The notes: generated by a model from the letters alone, not told the origin. Shown: positions 32,534 through 44,655, counted from the first letter of the stretch. The stretch: 52,856 bases of DNA from Thiotrichales bacterium 35-46-9 (GCA_002281095.1 NCFI01000002.1:1-52856), one strand, 5' to 3'. Translations and numbers: made by a program.

Positions 32534-33871
32534 TTACTGGCTACTGTTGAGTGGTCCCCATGCTGGATCACGCACATCACCTGCAATATTCAGCTTAGTA
32601 AAGGAACGACCATTACGAGATAACACAGCGATAACACCGCCGCGATAATCATTGTAAGAGTAAGCAATCATATCACCATTAGGCGCAAAGCTGGGAGACT
32701 CGTCCGTACCGGTGGTCGAAATCACTTTCGATGCGCCACTCACTAAATCCTGCGTTGTGACTTTAAAGCCACCAATATCTTGACGAATATACGCAAGATA
32801 ACGGCCATCGGAAGAGGCACTTGGACGCGCGTTGTACTTACCTTCAAAGGTAATACGTTTCAAGTCTCTCGGATTCGCTAAACTCGCTTGAAAAATCTGC
32901 GGTTGACCACGACGATCTGAGTTAAAAAATACCGACTGACCATCTGCAGACCATACCGCCTCTGTTTCAATTGCGGCATCGAAAGTCAACTGAGTTAGGC
33001 GCTTAGTTGCCACATCCATCACATAAATATCTGGATTACCACCTTTAGAAAGTGTCATCAGTAAACTACGACCATCAGGTGACCATGCGGGCGCACTGTT
33101 AATACCTTCATAAGCGGCAATACTCTGACGACTACGACCATCTAGGCTTTGTACGATAATTTCAGGACGACGATTTTCAAAAGACACATAAGCTAACTTG
33201 GAACCATCTGGAGACCAGCTGACCGACATCAACGGCATATAAGAACGCAAAATGGTACGTGGACCGTAACCGTCAGAATCCGCCACTTCTAGTAAAAACA
33301 TTTTACGCTTGCCTTGCGCACGTTCAACGCGTACATAAGCCATACGAGAATCGAAAGCACCACCACGACCCGTTACAGCTGTGTAAATCGCATCAGACAT
33401 TTGATGTGCTGCGGTACGCAATAATGGTGCAGAAACACCGTTCCAGCGACGTGCTACCATTTCTTGATTATTCAAGGTGTTAATGAGGCGCATATCGACC
33501 TGATACATATCACCACCTTGCGGACGGACTTCGCCAATGACCAAGTAGTCTTGCATCATTTTGCGCCAGTAATCCAAATTCAATTCGCCCGCTAACACAG
33601 CGGCTGACATATCGCTTTCGCGCATCGGCGTAAAACTACCTGAACGCGCTAAATCATCACGAATAATTTGAGCAATATTGTAGTCAGGATTAACAATACT
33701 CATCTGATTCTTAAATGGCGTCACAGCAATCGGCAATGCCTGCTCAGTACCACCGGTAATTTCGACTCTAACCGCTTCTTGCGCCATGGCTTGAGCACTC
33801 ATCCACAGACCAGTACAAATCAACCAGACTTTCGCTAATTGGTTAACACGGATTCCACTGAGTTGCATCAT
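32534..33871 (-). CDS. tolB: Tol-Pal system protein TolB
   Basis: A periplasmic beta-propeller that binds Pal and TolA and gates Pal mobility. The 445-residue protein has a signal peptide ending AQAMAQ, an N-terminal domain with VTPFKNQ and DLARSGSFTPM, and a six-bladed propeller whose repeats are visible as SWSPDGSKLAYVSF, AWSPDGRSLLMTLS, VWSADGQSVFFNSD and SFAPNGDMIAYSY. ATG 33871 is six bases after GGGG. It lies between tolA and pal. Confidence 0.96.
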   Translation of the reverse strand: MMQLSGIRVNQLAKVWLICTGLWMSAQAMAQEAVRVEITGGTEQALPIAVTPFKNQMSIVNPDYNIAQIIRDDLARSGSFTPMRESDMSAAVLAGELNLDYWRKMMQDYLVIGEVRPQGGDMYQVDMRLINTLNNQEMVARRWNGVSAPLLRTAAHQMSDAIYTAVTGRGGAFDSRMAYVRVERAQGKRKMFLLEVADSDGYGPRTILRSYMPLMSVSWSPDGSKLAYVSFENRRPEIIVQSLDGRSRQSIAAYEGINSAPAWSPDGRSLLMTLSKGGNPDIYVMDVATKRLTQLTFDAAIETEAVWSADGQSVFFNSDRRGQPQIFQASLANPRDLKRITFEGKYNARPSASSDGRYLAYIRQDIGGFKVTTQDLVSGASKVISTTGTDESPSFAPNGDMIAYSYNDYRGGVIAVLSRNGRSFTKLNIAGDVRDPAWGPLNSSQ

Positions 33872-33882
33872 AAACACCCCGA

Positions 33883-34908
33883 TTATTGTGGTTTGAAAAT
33901 AAAAATAATTTCTTCTTTGAACACTTCATCTGAAGGTGCTCTGGGTAAAGGAGAAGCGCGACGGACAGCCAATTCAACCGAACGCTTGTAAGCTTCGCTG
34001 GCCTCACCCTGACAGGATTTAACACGCACCTCTTTCACTTCACCTTCTCGCGTTTGACGCATGTAAACATCACACACTGCATTTTCCGTTGACTCTTTAA
34101 TCCATGCGCGACGCACTTTAGCACCAATAGCACTAATCCAGGTCGATGTTTCTTGCTTCACCAGAGCAGCATTTGCGGCTTTTGCTTCAGACTCGCGCTC
34201 TGCCTGCATCGCTTTACGCATGGCTTCTTCACGCTTAGCCTGTTCTTTAATCTCATTTTTCCGTCGCTCAGCTTCTGCTTTTTCTTTTGCTTCCTGCTCA
34301 GCTTTTTTCTGCAACTCAGCCTCTTGCTTCTGCTTCTCTGCTTCCTGTTGCTTTTTCAGCGCTTCCTGTTTCTTCTGCTCTTCTTGTTTTTTGAGTTCTT
34401 CTTGCTGTTTTTTAGCCGCATCCGCTTTCTGTTTTTCCGCATCTTGTTGCTTTTTCAGTGCTTCAGCCTGTTTCTGTTTCTCTGCTTCCTTTTCTTTGGC
34501 TAACGCTTGTTCCGCAGCAACACGCTTAGCCTCTTCCGCTTGTTTTTTCTGTGCTTCTTGCTTCTTCAGCTCTTCTTGCTGCTTTTGTGCTTCCTGTTTT
34601 TGCTTTTCAGCTTCAGCCTTTGCCAATTGCTCGGGACTGGGTTGAGGCGGCACTGTCGGTAATGGCTCTGGTTTAGGAGGCTCTACCGGCTTTTCCTCAA
34701 CTGGCGTTGGTCGCTGCGTTAAAGCTTGTGAAACACGAGGATCAACCACATCAGCTTGCACTAAATCTGCTTCGGAAATTTCTGCCAAGACATCATTCAT
34801 CTGTTCTTTATGTTGCAAGAAACCATAAACGATAAAGTAGAGCAAGACACCATGCACAATCAAGGCCAACAAAGTCGCTAAAGGATGGTGTCGTAAAAAT
34901 GCCAACAC
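33883..34908 (-). CDS. tolA: Tol-Pal system protein TolA
   Basis: An inner-membrane protein that couples the TolQR motor to Pal. The 341 residues have a short cytoplasmic tip, one transmembrane helix (about 10-30, LATLLALIVHGVLLYFIVYG), a Pro-rich stretch, a long Lys/Glu/Gln/Ala coiled-coil domain (about 85-240), and the C-terminal TolA-III domain with CDVYMRQTREGEV and VKSCQGEASEAYKRSVELAV. The two cysteines in that domain could form its disulfide. The start is GTG 34908, three bases after the tolR stop. The coiled coil causes long meaningless ORFs on the other strand. Confidence 0.94.
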   Translation of the reverse strand: MLAFLRHHPLATLLALIVHGVLLYFIVYGFLQHKEQMNDVLAEISEADLVQADVVDPRVSQALTQRPTPVEEKPVEPPKPEPLPTVPPQPSPEQLAKAEAEKQKQEAQKQQEELKKQEAQKKQAEEAKRVAAEQALAKEKEAEKQKQAEALKKQQDAEKQKADAAKKQQEELKKQEEQKKQEALKKQQEAEKQKQEAELQKKAEQEAKEKAEAERRKNEIKEQAKREEAMRKAMQAERESEAKAANAALVKQETSTWISAIGAKVRRAWIKESTENAVCDVYMRQTREGEVKEVRVKSCQGEASEAYKRSVELAVRRASPLPRAPSDEVFKEEIIFIFKPQ

Positions 34909-34911
34909 GGT

Positions 34912-35412
34912 TTATTTACCCTGCGACTTAGCTGGCTGAGTCGCCAGTTTAACGCTCTTGATATTTTCACCTTTCAAGCGCAAAAACAAACCGACCACAT
35001 CACCATATTCCGCTGCCTTATCGCCGAAAACGACAATCGCACTTTCATCATCAGTTTTTCCGGCACGCAACAAAGCAATATAACTGGTTAACTCTCGAAT
35101 ACTGGCATCATCTTGCGCAAAGAGTTTAGGCTCAATCTGTCCAGTTTGCACACTGTACAAAAGACCATTTTCAGCTTTTGCCTTCGGCAACACCTGAATG
35201 ACAATTTCATTTGCTTTATCGCCACGTGCTTTAGGCTTGTCTTTTTGTTGCACTTCTTCGGGCAAATCCACTTTAACCGAATGATGAATCACCGGAACGG
35301 TAATCATAAAAATCACCAGCAACACCAACATGACGTCGATAAAGGGAACGACGTTAATTTCTGCTTTCAGTTTGTGTTTGCGATGACTACGAAAAGGAGA
35401 ATCAGCACTCAT
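34912..35412 (-). CDS. tolR: Tol-Pal system protein TolR
   Basis: An ExbD/TolR-family subunit that forms the proton channel with TolQ. The transmembrane helix (about 22-41) begins with INVVPFIDVMLVLLVIFMIT, and the Asp in that motif is the family proton carrier. The periplasmic domain includes VDLPEE and NEIVIQVL and is longer than usual: 166 residues against about 142 in E. coli, with extra sequence around GLLYSVQTGQIEPKLFAQDD. It abuts tolQ (stop 35413) with no gap. Confidence 0.94.
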   Translation of the reverse strand: MSADSPFRSHRKHKLKAEINVVPFIDVMLVLLVIFMITVPVIHHSVKVDLPEEVQQKDKPKARGDKANEIVIQVLPKAKAENGLLYSVQTGQIEPKLFAQDDASIRELTSYIALLRAGKTDDESAIVVFGDKAAEYGDVVGLFLRLKGENIKSVKLATQPAKSQGK

Positions 35413-36114
35413 TTAAACGGTCTCAGCCTTGTCACTTTTGTAGGCTTGACGTTGCAAAATCGTTAAAAACTCTTGTGAAAAGTTTTCATACTGATTGAGC
35501 AAGCGATCTGACTTAACACTCAGGCGGTTATAAGCTATCACCGCAGGAATAGCGGCAAACAAGCCCATTGCTGTTGCTACCAACGCTTCCGCAATCCCAG
35601 GTGCCACTTGAGCCAGTGTCACTTGCTCAGCCGATGCAAAGGCAACGAACGAAATCATGATACCCCAAACGGTACCAAATAGACCGATATAAGGACTCAC
35701 TGAAGCGACTGTCGCCAAGAAGGGTAAGCGTGTTTCCAACTGATCTAATTCACGACCAAAAGCCACTTTCATCGCGCGTTGAGCGCCACCAATAATTTCA
35801 GAAGCTTCAATTCCTGCTTGTTTTTTCAAACGCACAAACTCTTTGAATCCCACCGTAAAAATCGCATTCATGCCACGAGGCTCTAAATTCAATGAAGCGG
35901 TATAGGTGTAAAACCCTGACAAATCATGACTTGACCAAAAAGCGGTTTCGAAAGTCTTACTTTGTCGTTCCGCCACATTAAACTCCCACGACTTGGCAAA
36001 AATAACCGCCCACGAAGCAACGGATAAGAAGACCAAAATCGCCATAACGATTTGCACCACTAAACTGGCATCGCTCACCAACTGAACAATCGATAATTCC
36101 GTACCTGCACTCAC
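35413..36114 (-). CDS. tolQ: Tol-Pal system protein TolQ
   Basis: A MotA/TolQ/ExbB-family inner-membrane protein with three helices that forms the stator with TolR. The 233 residues show the first helix (LVVQIVMAILVFLSVASWAVIF) and, after the cytoplasmic loop, LGTVWGIM-type sequence (YIGLFGTVWGIMISFVAFA) and the third helix LVATAMGLFAAIPAVIAYN, with the conserved Thr/Pro residues. ATG 36114 overlaps the ybgC stop by four bases. Second transmembrane functional unit of the tol operon after ybgC. Confidence 0.96.
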   Translation of the reverse strand: MSAGTELSIVQLVSDASLVVQIVMAILVFLSVASWAVIFAKSWEFNVAERQSKTFETAFWSSHDLSGFYTYTASLNLEPRGMNAIFTVGFKEFVRLKKQAGIEASEIIGGAQRAMKVAFGRELDQLETRLPFLATVASVSPYIGLFGTVWGIMISFVAFASAEQVTLAQVAPGIAEALVATAMGLFAAIPAVIAYNRLSVKSDRLLNQYENFSQEFLTILQRQAYKSDKAETV

Positions 36115-36521
36115 CTGACTAGCACTCCCTGAAAGGCTTCTTTTAATTGGGTTGGAAACGCCATTGGCTTTCCATTAATCTCACTTACACACGCAATCGT
36201 CACTTCACCTTGGCAAAGCAACTGATCATCACACAAAATACCTTGTCGAAAACCAACTTTTGCACGTCCCAAATGATTCACTTCAACAGTCACCGACAAC
36301 TGTTGATTAAACTTCGCAGGACGTAAATACTGTACGCTTAAGCTATGAACCATCAGCAATGCACCGGCTTCGACACGAAGCTGATCTTGTTCAACACCTA
36401 AAGCCCGTAACCATTCGCTACGAGCTCGTTCCATAAACTTGAGGTAATTGGCGTAATAAACGACACCGCCAGCGTCAGTGTCTTCGTAGTACACCCTAAC
36501 TGGCCAATGATATGTGCTCAT
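36111..36521 (-). CDS. ybgC: Acyl-CoA thioesterase YbgC (Tol-Pal associated)
   Basis: A hotdog-fold 4-hydroxybenzoyl-CoA thioesterase-family enzyme of 136 residues that hydrolyses short or long acyl-CoAs and is routinely first in tol operons. The signature [20 protein letters not shown] (11-30) includes the catalytic Asp16, and [12 protein letters not shown] follows. Four-base overlaps with both ruvB upstream and tolQ downstream show that the ruv and tol genes form one transcript here. Confidence 0.95.
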   Translation of the reverse strand: MSTYHWPVRVYYEDTDAGGVVYYANYLKFMERARSEWLRALGVEQDQLRVEAGALLMVHSLSVQYLRPAKFNQQLSVTVEVNHLGRAKVGFRQGILCDDQLLCQGEVTIACVSEINGKPMAFPTQLKEAFQGVLVR

Positions 36522-37531
36522 TTTAGCACCTCTGGCACATCAATACCAAGGTGAGAATAAGCAATTGCATTAGCAACACGTCCTCGCGTGGTACGCTGAA
36601 TGAACCCTTGTTGGATTAAGTAAGGCTCTAGCACATCTTCCAGCGTACCCTTATCTTCACCTAAGGCTGTCGCCAAAGAGTCCACTCCCGCTGGCCCGCC
36701 TGAAAAATGCTCAATTAAGGTTTGCAAATAACGAATGTCCATCTTATCTAAACCTGTGTCGTCAATTTGCAATAAGTCCAAAGCAGCGCCCGCCAATGCC
36801 TGTGTGACCACTCCGTCGGCATGAACTTGCGCGTAATCACGCACCCGCTTCAGCAGACGATTAGCAATGCGAGGCGTTCCGCGAGAACGACGTGCGATTT
36901 CTACCGCACCCAAGGCATCCATGGGCACAACCAAGCGTTCAGCATTGCGTTGCACAATCGTTGTTAGGTCTTCGACAGAATAAAACTCAAGTCGCTGCAC
37001 AATACCAAAACGATCACGCAAAGGTGCTGTTAGCATACCGGCACGCGTCGTCGCACCCACCAGCGTAAAAGGCGGCAAATCAATTTTAACACTCTGAGCA
37101 GCTGGCCCTTCACCAATCATAATGTCAATATGATAGTCTTCCATCGCAGGATAAAGTACTTCTTCGACAACAGGGTTAAGACGATGAATTTCATCGACAA
37201 ACAACACATCGTAAGGTTCTAACCGTGTGAGCATTGCCGCTAAATCACCTGGCTTTTCCAACACGGGACCGGATGTTTGACGCAAATTAGCGCCCATTTC
37301 ATTCGCCAAGACTTGCGCCAAGGTGGTTTTACCCAAACCCGGTGGCCCATAAAGGAGCACATGATCCATCGCTTCACGACGTCCCTGAGCCGCTTTAACA
37401 AAGGTGGTTAATTGTTCACAAACCGAACGCTGACCAATATACTCATTGAATCGTTGCGGACGCAATGAAGTGACAGCCGTGAAATCTTCCTGCTGTTGCT
37501 GATTACCGACAATGCGATCCAGTTCTATCAC
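36518..37531 (-). CDS. ruvB: Holliday junction helicase subunit RuvB
   Basis: The AAA+ hexameric motor that drives branch migration with RuvA. In 337 residues: Walker [11 protein letters not shown] (61-70), Walker [11 protein letters not shown], sensor 1 GATTRAG, the arginine finger in APLRDRFG, and a C-terminal winged-helix domain ([13 protein letters not shown]). The order ruvC-ruvA-ruvB with four-base overlaps is conserved. No SOS (LexA) box was seen upstream of the block. Confidence 0.97.
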   Translation of the reverse strand: MIELDRIVGNQQQQEDFTAVTSLRPQRFNEYIGQRSVCEQLTTFVKAAQGRREAMDHVLLYGPPGLGKTTLAQVLANEMGANLRQTSGPVLEKPGDLAAMLTRLEPYDVLFVDEIHRLNPVVEEVLYPAMEDYHIDIMIGEGPAAQSVKIDLPPFTLVGATTRAGMLTAPLRDRFGIVQRLEFYSVEDLTTIVQRNAERLVVPMDALGAVEIARRSRGTPRIANRLLKRVRDYAQVHADGVVTQALAGAALDLLQIDDTGLDKMDIRYLQTLIEHFSGGPAGVDSLATALGEDKGTLEDVLEPYLIQQGFIQRTTRGRVANAIAYSHLGIDVPEVLK

Positions 37532-38133
37532 AAGGTCACCTGAAGCGCATATTTAATTTGGTCGCTTAACACGGCATTATCTTGCCAAGCCTTATCAACA
37601 CGCTGCGCTGCTTCGGCATTTTTATAGCCCAAGGCTTCTAGCGCCTGAATCGCTTGTTGTCTCATCATGCTATCCGCGTTATTAAGCGATAAGGGAACCG
37701 CAGTGCCGTTCAACACAAAAGCGCCGACAATGGAATCAACCGCTGTTGCCAATTCGAGCACCATGCGCTCAGCCGTTTTCTTACCAACACCGGGAATTTT
37801 CGTTAACAAAGCAGCGTTCTTTTCTCTAACCGCTTGCACAAAGGCATCTACCGACAAGGATGACAATACCGCCAAGGCTAACTTAGGACCAATACCATTA
37901 ACTTTCACCAACAGACGAAACAAGGACTTCTCTTTTTCCGTTGCGAAACCGTAAAGCAACATCGCATCTTCACGCACCACCATTTCGATCAGCAAACTAC
38001 TTTGCTCACCTAAAGCGGGCAACACCTCAAAGGTAGATAAGGGTACTTCAACTTGATAGCCCACCCCTGCAACATCCAAGACGACCCAAGGCGGCATTTT
38101 TTCAATCAATTGACCTCGTAGACGAGCGATCAT
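37528..38133 (-). CDS. ruvA: Holliday junction DNA-binding subunit RuvA
   Basis: RuvA binds four-way junctions as a tetramer and recruits RuvB. The 201 residues start with [20 protein letters not shown] (OB fold), followed by two helix-hairpin-helix motifs, [18 protein letters not shown] and [19 protein letters not shown], and a C-terminal UBA-like domain ([17 protein letters not shown]) that contacts RuvB. It overlaps ruvC upstream and ruvB downstream by four bases each. Confidence 0.97.
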   Translation of the reverse strand: MIARLRGQLIEKMPPWVVLDVAGVGYQVEVPLSTFEVLPALGEQSSLLIEMVVREDAMLLYGFATEKEKSLFRLLVKVNGIGPKLALAVLSSLSVDAFVQAVREKNAALLTKIPGVGKKTAERMVLELATAVDSIVGAFVLNGTAVPLSLNNADSMMRQQAIQALEALGYKNAEAAQRVDKAWQDNAVLSDQIKYALQVTL

Positions 38134-38615
38134 CGCTGAACCTTGTGTGTAAAAGCAGCTATTTTAGCATGAGTTAAGGCGCAAGCGAGGGCATCGGCAG
38201 CATCTTCTGAAGGTGGTTCGGACAAACCTAATAATTGACTAACCATATATTGCACCTGCGACTTATTGGCATGACCTTTACCGACAACCGAACTTTTAAT
38301 TTGTGTCGGTGAGTATTCCGCGATGGGCAAGGCTCGACTGGCAGCCGACAACATCACCACCCCACGTGCCATACCCAGCTTAATCGCCGTTTGTGGATTC
38401 TTATAAATAAATGGACTTTCAATCGCCACAGAAGCAGGCGAAAATTGTTCGATCAGCGTTTGCATACTTTCATGCAGCTTAACCAAACGCTCTCCCTCCG
38501 ACAAATGCGCTACTTTAATGCTACCCGATGCAATATAACGTGGCGTAAAACGGGTTAACTCAATCACACCGAAACCAGAAACACGAAAGGCAGGGTCGAT
38601 GCCCAATATAATCAT
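38130..38615 (-). CDS. ruvC: Crossover junction endodeoxyribonuclease RuvC
   Basis: The RNase H-fold resolvase that nicks Holliday junctions symmetrically. The four acidic catalytic residues fall at the same positions as I recall for E. coli: Asp7 (GIDPAF), Glu66 (AIESPF), Asp138 and Asp141 (SEDAADALACALTHA). Length is 161 residues. It begins one base after the yebC stop and overlaps ruvA, an arrangement typical of gammaproteobacteria. Confidence 0.97.
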   Translation of the reverse strand: MIILGIDPAFRVSGFGVIELTRFTPRYIASGSIKVAHLSEGERLVKLHESMQTLIEQFSPASVAIESPFIYKNPQTAIKLGMARGVVMLSAASRALPIAEYSPTQIKSSVVGKGHANKSQVQYMVSQLLGLSEPPSEDAADALACALTHAKIAAFTHKVQR

Positions 38616-38616
38616 C

Positions 38617-39363
38617 CTAGTCGCCTAGCTGAGCCATGACTTCTTCTGAAATCGCTAAGTTATGATAGACCTCTTGCACATCATCTAAGTCTTCCATCAT
38701 ATCAATCAAATCTAAGACTTTTTGTGTTTCTTCGGCATTCAGGGAAACTTTAACATCCGCTTCCATTACCACATCAGCATGTTCTGCCACCAATCCAGCC
38801 TCTTCAAGCGCTGTTTTCACATCCATAAAGGCTTCAGGTGTGGTGATCACATCCATACTGCCATCTTCGTGCGTTACCACATCGTCAGCACCCGCTTCTA
38901 ACGCAGCATTCATGACCGTATCTTCATCCACACCAGCGGCAAAACTAATCACACCTTGTTTTTTGAACATATAGGAAACCGATCCATCGGTACCCATATT
39001 GCCACCTTTTTTTGAGAAGGCATGACGCACTTCGGCAACCGTACGCTGCTTGTTATCGGTCATGGTTTCGACAATCACTGCCACACCAAAGGGTGCATAA
39101 CCTTCGTAACGCAACTCTTCGTAGTTTTCCCCTTCCGCAGTACCCGCCGCACGGGCAATGGTTTTTTCGATGGTATCGCGCTTCATATTATTAACCAGCG
39201 CTTTATCAACAGCCGCTCTTAAACGCGGGTTCAACGAAGCGTCAGGGTTCATCCGCGCCGCAACCAAAATCTCACGCAATAATCGAGTAAAAATTTTAGC
39301 TTTTTTAACGTCTTGACGCGCTTTTCGATGTTTAATATTGGCCCATTTACTGTGTCCAGCCAC
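38617..39363 (-). CDS. yebC: YebC/PmpR-family protein (TACO1-like)
   Basis: A 248-residue protein with the invariant start [18 protein letters not shown], the central [21 protein letters not shown] and a C-terminal [12 protein letters not shown]. The family has been described as transcriptional regulators and, more recently, as ribosome-associated factors helping translation of proline-rich stretches. If the latter holds, it would complement EF-P encoded in this window. It heads the ruv-tol transcription unit, 22 bases downstream of nadA on the same strand. Confidence 0.96.
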   Translation of the reverse strand: MAGHSKWANIKHRKARQDVKKAKIFTRLLREILVAARMNPDASLNPRLRAAVDKALVNNMKRDTIEKTIARAAGTAEGENYEELRYEGYAPFGVAVIVETMTDNKQRTVAEVRHAFSKKGGNMGTDGSVSYMFKKQGVISFAAGVDEDTVMNAALEAGADDVVTHEDGSMDVITTPEAFMDVKTALEEAGLVAEHADVVMEADVKVSLNAEETQKVLDLIDMMEDLDDVQEVYHNLAISEEVMAQLGD

Positions 39364-39385
39364 AGCCTACTCCTTTAAATTTTTT

Positions 39386-40477
39386 TTACGTATCCTTACG
39401 ACCAGCAACGACTAACCCTTGTTGGCGTGAAAAATCCAACATACGATTGAGCGAGTTGACGGCACCTTGTCTAATGCTTTCTTCAATCATAATTTCGTTT
39501 GCTCCTGTTGCTAATACCTGCGCTAAATTTTGCAAGCCGTTCATCGCCATCCAAGGACAATGGGCACAACTTTGGCAGGTAGCGCCCTCGCCACTCGTCG
39601 GTGCAACCAATAACGTTTTATGCGGTGCGAGTTGCTGCATTTTCCAAAAAATACCTGCATCCGTGGCGATAATGAACTTCTCATCGGGCAAATTTTGCAC
39701 GGCATTAATCAGCACCTTGGTAGAACCCACCACATGCGCTAACTTCACAACCGATTCAGGCGATTCAGGGTGAACCAGCACCTTAGCATCGGGATGTTTA
39801 GCGATCAGGTCGATTAAGGCTTGCGTTTTAAACTCGTCATGCACCAAACAATGTCCCTGCCAACGAATCATATCGGCACCTGTTTCACGCGCAATCCAAT
39901 TGCCTAAATGACGATCGGGCGCCCAGAGCAGTTTTTTTCCTTGCGCATGCAAGTGGCGCACAATTTGTAAGGCATTACCCGACGTAACGACCCAATCGGC
40001 CAGTGCTTTGACTTGCGCACTGGTATTGGCATAAACCAAGGCAACCCGATCGGGATACTGCGCACGCCAAGCAGCAAAATCAGCCGCTGGACAGCCTTCA
40101 TCTAGTGAGCAGGTAGCGCCTAAGTCTGGCATCAGCACGCGTTTTTCGGGATTGAGAATCTTGGCCGTCTCGCCCATAAAACGCACACCCACTACAACCA
40201 GCGTTTTAGCGGGATGCTGATTGCCAAAATTCGCCATTTCTAACGAATCGGCGACGCAACCACCCGTTTCTTCGGCCAAGGCTTGCAGGTCAGCATCGAC
40301 ATAATAGTGCGCTACCAACACCGCATCTTTTTCAATCAGCAGTGCTTTGATACGTTCACGCAATGCCTGTTTGTCTGCGTCAGACAACCAAGGCGTAGTC
40401 GGTGCCGCCGAGGCTAAGGCTTGAATACGTTGTGCCAGCGCAATCGGAATATCGGTGTGTTGAGTGTTTGTTGTCAT
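39386..40477 (-). CDS. nadA: Quinolinate synthase NadA
   Basis: A [4Fe-4S] enzyme that condenses iminoaspartate with dihydroxyacetone phosphate to quinolinate for NAD synthesis. The 363-residue protein carries [19 protein letters not shown] near the N terminus, the first cluster cysteine region [24 protein letters not shown], and near the C terminus [13 protein letters not shown], where the third ligand lies. nadB and nadC are not in the window. The spacer to aspS includes a terminator at 40523, so it has its own promoter or reads from it weakly. Confidence 0.96.
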   Translation of the reverse strand: MTTNTQHTDIPIALAQRIQALASAAPTTPWLSDADKQALRERIKALLIEKDAVLVAHYYVDADLQALAEETGGCVADSLEMANFGNQHPAKTLVVVGVRFMGETAKILNPEKRVLMPDLGATCSLDEGCPAADFAAWRAQYPDRVALVYANTSAQVKALADWVVTSGNALQIVRHLHAQGKKLLWAPDRHLGNWIARETGADMIRWQGHCLVHDEFKTQALIDLIAKHPDAKVLVHPESPESVVKLAHVVGSTKVLINAVQNLPDEKFIIATDAGIFWKMQQLAPHKTLLVAPTSGEGATCQSCAHCPWMAMNGLQNLAQVLATGANEIMIEESIRQGAVNSLNRMLDFSRQQGLVVAGRKDT

Positions 40478-40522
40478 GTGAGTATTTTACACTGAGAAGG
40501 TGGGGTTCTGATAGGTCAAACA

Positions 40523-40544
40523 CAAAAGCAGCCCGAAGGCTGCT
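40523..40544 (-). terminator. Terminator after aspS with UUCG loop
   Basis: On the minus strand a 7-bp stem AGCAGCC / GGCTGCT closes a TTCG loop, the extra-stable C(UUCG)G type, and is followed by TTTT. It lies 27 bases after the aspS stop codon. Confidence 0.85.
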
Positions 40545-40570
40545 CATGAATTAACACAGACGAAAAGCGA

Positions 40571-42351
<1,781 letters not shown>

Positions 42352-42355
<4 letters not shown>

Positions 42356-42990
42356 TTTATTTCTTCCTTTACCAATTTATCTTTTTCAGTTGCTGATTCT
42401 TGCAGTTCAGGCACAACAACACCACCAGAAATGATCATTTTTAATGCTTGTTCGACCGACATATCTAAGGGGACCAAATCGTCTTGTGAGACCATTAAAA
42501 AGAACCCTGATGTCGGATTAGGTGTTGTTGGCACAAAAACATTAACCACAGAATTAAGCCCTGTTTTAATTTGAGCTTCACCTGTTTTCGTACTGGTCTG
42601 AAAGGCGAGTGTCCAAGTACCTCGACGCGGGTATTCAACCAAATAGGCCTTTTGAAATGATTGCTCCGAACCAACAAACGCTTCAGTCACTTGTTTTACA
42701 GCAGAATAAATAGAACGCACCAAAGGAATTCGAGACAGCAAGCCCTCCCAGAAACCTACCAATTTCTCGCCTAAATAATTAGCGACAATCATACCTGTAA
42801 CCAAAATCACCACAGCTGTCATCAACAGACCGAATCCCGGGATATGGTATCCTAACAATTCATCAGGGCGATAAGCTGATGGGAGCAATATCAGCACCTG
42901 ATCAAAAGTTTCAATTAAAAAATTAATGACCAGTACCGTTACCCCCAAAGGCAACCATACCAATAAACCAGCCATTAAATACTTGCGCAT
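42352..42990 (-). CDS. DUF502 family membrane protein
   Basis: A 212-residue inner-membrane protein with two N-terminal helices (about 5-27 and 53-76) and a soluble C-terminal domain. The motifs [36 protein letters not shown] and the [13 protein letters not shown] segment are typical of the DUF502 family, whose function is unknown. It sits directly upstream of aspS with an ATGA overlap, an arrangement common in proteobacteria, and shares transcription with it. Confidence 0.9.
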
Positions 42991-43015
42991 TCCTTGTTAC
43001 CTTGTAGAACCTTAC

Positions 43016-43044
43016 TTGTCATCCATGAGCGATAACAATAAAAT
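43016..43044 (+). promoter_or_regulatory. Promoter of the phosphorylase gene
   Basis: TTGTCA (43016-43021) and TAAAAT (43039-43044) are separated by 17 bases, 44 bases before ATG 43089 and divergent from the DUF502 gene. Confidence 0.6.
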
Positions 43045-43088
43045 CAGATATTATAACACGGTGCGCCCAACAAACTCACAAGGTATTG

Positions 43089-44606
43089 ATGATGAACGAC
43101 ACAAAACCAGCACATTGTTTGCACTTAAAACGCATTGGCATCGACACCTATCGCGAACAGGTTGCTTACCTACATCGTCACTGCCCTTTGTACCAAACCG
43201 AGGGATTTCGCGCCTTATCTAAACTTGAAATTCGTGCCGATGGACAAACGATTCTAGCCACCCTGAATATTGTTGAAGACGATCAACTCCTCAGTCCATC
43301 AGAGCTGGGATTAAGCACGACGGCATTTACACAATTAGGGTTAACCGAAGGCACGCCAGTGAGCGTACGTCAGCCCCCTCCCGTTCACTCAATGAAAGCG
43401 GTAAGGGCTAAAATTGCGGGTGAGCGATTGAGTCAAGCCGAGTACACCGCTATCTGTCAGGACATTGTTGCACATCGCTATGCTAAAGAAGAGTTAGCAG
43501 CCTTTTTGGTGTCTTCCGCACAGTCCGGCATGGATCGTGAAGAAGTGTTATTTTTAACCAGAGCCATGACCGATACAGGTAAACATATCAACTGGGACGA
43601 GCCTATGGTGGTTGATAAACACTGTATCGGTGGTATTCCTGGCAACAGAACCACCATGATTGTGACCCCTATTGTGGCCGCTTATGGTCTGCTCATGCCC
43701 AAAACATCCAGTCGCGCCATCACCTCTCCCGCAGGCACAGCCGACACCATGGAGGTTTTGGCTGAAGTCAATCTTACCATGGACACACTGCGCCATATCG
43801 TGCATCAAGAGCGTGCTTGTCTCGCATGGGGCGGAACAGCCAACCTTGCTCCAGTAGACGACATTCTCATTTCAGTCGAACGCCCATTAAGCCTAGACTC
43901 TCAGGGTCAAATGATTGCTTCTATTTTGTCCAAAAAACTCGCTGCTGGCGCGACGCATTTATTATTAGACATACCCGTTGGACCACATGCTAAAGTGACC
44001 AACATGCGAGATGCAATACAACTACGCAAATTATTTGAGTATGTCGCTTTACATACTGGCTTACAAATGGAAGTCGTTATTACTGACGGCAATCAGCCAA
44101 TTGGTAAAGGAATTGGACCAGTGTTAGAAGCGCGTGATGTCATGCAAGTACTGGCTAATGACAGCAGAGCTCCAGCCGATCTTCGTGAAAAATCGTTACA
44201 AATCGCAGGTCGCATTTTAGAGTTTCACCCCGATGTTCGCGGTGGTAGTGGTTATCACCTTGCCAGAGATATTCTCGAGTCGGGTCGAGCACTAGAAAAG
44301 ATGAACCGCATCATTGAGCGACAAGGAAAAAAAGAAGCGATGGATGTTGCCGAATTGGTCATTTCGGTTAAAAGCAATCACAGCGGCATCATTAAGTCTA
44401 TCGACAACCTAATCATTGCACGTATTGCGCACATGGCTGGCGCACCACTCAATGCCGGCGCTGGCATAGATCTCAATCGAAAATTAGGAGATAAAGTCCG
44501 CAAAGGCGAAACCTTGTACCAAGTTTATACCAGTTTTCAAGCAAACTGGGAGTTTGTACAACAGTTTATCCACGAACAAGGCAACGGTTATTTTATCGGA
44601 GGTTAA
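43089..44606 (+). CDS. AMP/thymidine phosphorylase family enzyme
   Basis: A 505-residue member of the nucleoside phosphorylase-II family in the branch annotated 'putative thymidine phosphorylase' or AMP phosphorylase. The long N-terminal domain (1-105) is extra compared with DeoA (~440 residues) and typical of archaeal AMP phosphorylase. The core carries KHCIGGIPGNRTTM (177-190), TSSRAITSPAGTADTMEVL and AWGGTANLAPVDD, the phosphate and base sites. It could phosphorolyse AMP, CMP or UMP, or pyrimidine nucleosides. An ATG at 43092 is equally possible, with better spacing from AGG. It converges with a deaminase-fold gene, so a nucleotide-salvage pair is plausible. Confidence 0.82.
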   Translation: MMNDTKPAHCLHLKRIGIDTYREQVAYLHRHCPLYQTEGFRALSKLEIRADGQTILATLNIVEDDQLLSPSELGLSTTAFTQLGLTEGTPVSVRQPPPVHSMKAVRAKIAGERLSQAEYTAICQDIVAHRYAKEELAAFLVSSAQSGMDREEVLFLTRAMTDTGKHINWDEPMVVDKHCIGGIPGNRTTMIVTPIVAAYGLLMPKTSSRAITSPAGTADTMEVLAEVNLTMDTLRHIVHQERACLAWGGTANLAPVDDILISVERPLSLDSQGQMIASILSKKLAAGATHLLLDIPVGPHAKVTNMRDAIQLRKLFEYVALHTGLQMEVVITDGNQPIGKGIGPVLEARDVMQVLANDSRAPADLREKSLQIAGRILEFHPDVRGGSGYHLARDILESGRALEKMNRIIERQGKKEAMDVAELVISVKSNHSGIIKSIDNLIIARIAHMAGAPLNAGAGIDLNRKLGDKVRKGETLYQVYTSFQANWEFVQQFIHEQGNGYFIGG

Positions 44607-44655
44607 CGCCTGCTAATAAGCACTCAACATCAGTAAACTTAACCCACCTTTTGAT

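Noticed and set aside
34153-34645. Long open frames on the plus strand opposite tolA
   Set aside because: They are low-complexity Phe/Leu/Cys/Ser translations of the Lys/Glu/Gln repeats of TolA and have no independent coding signal.
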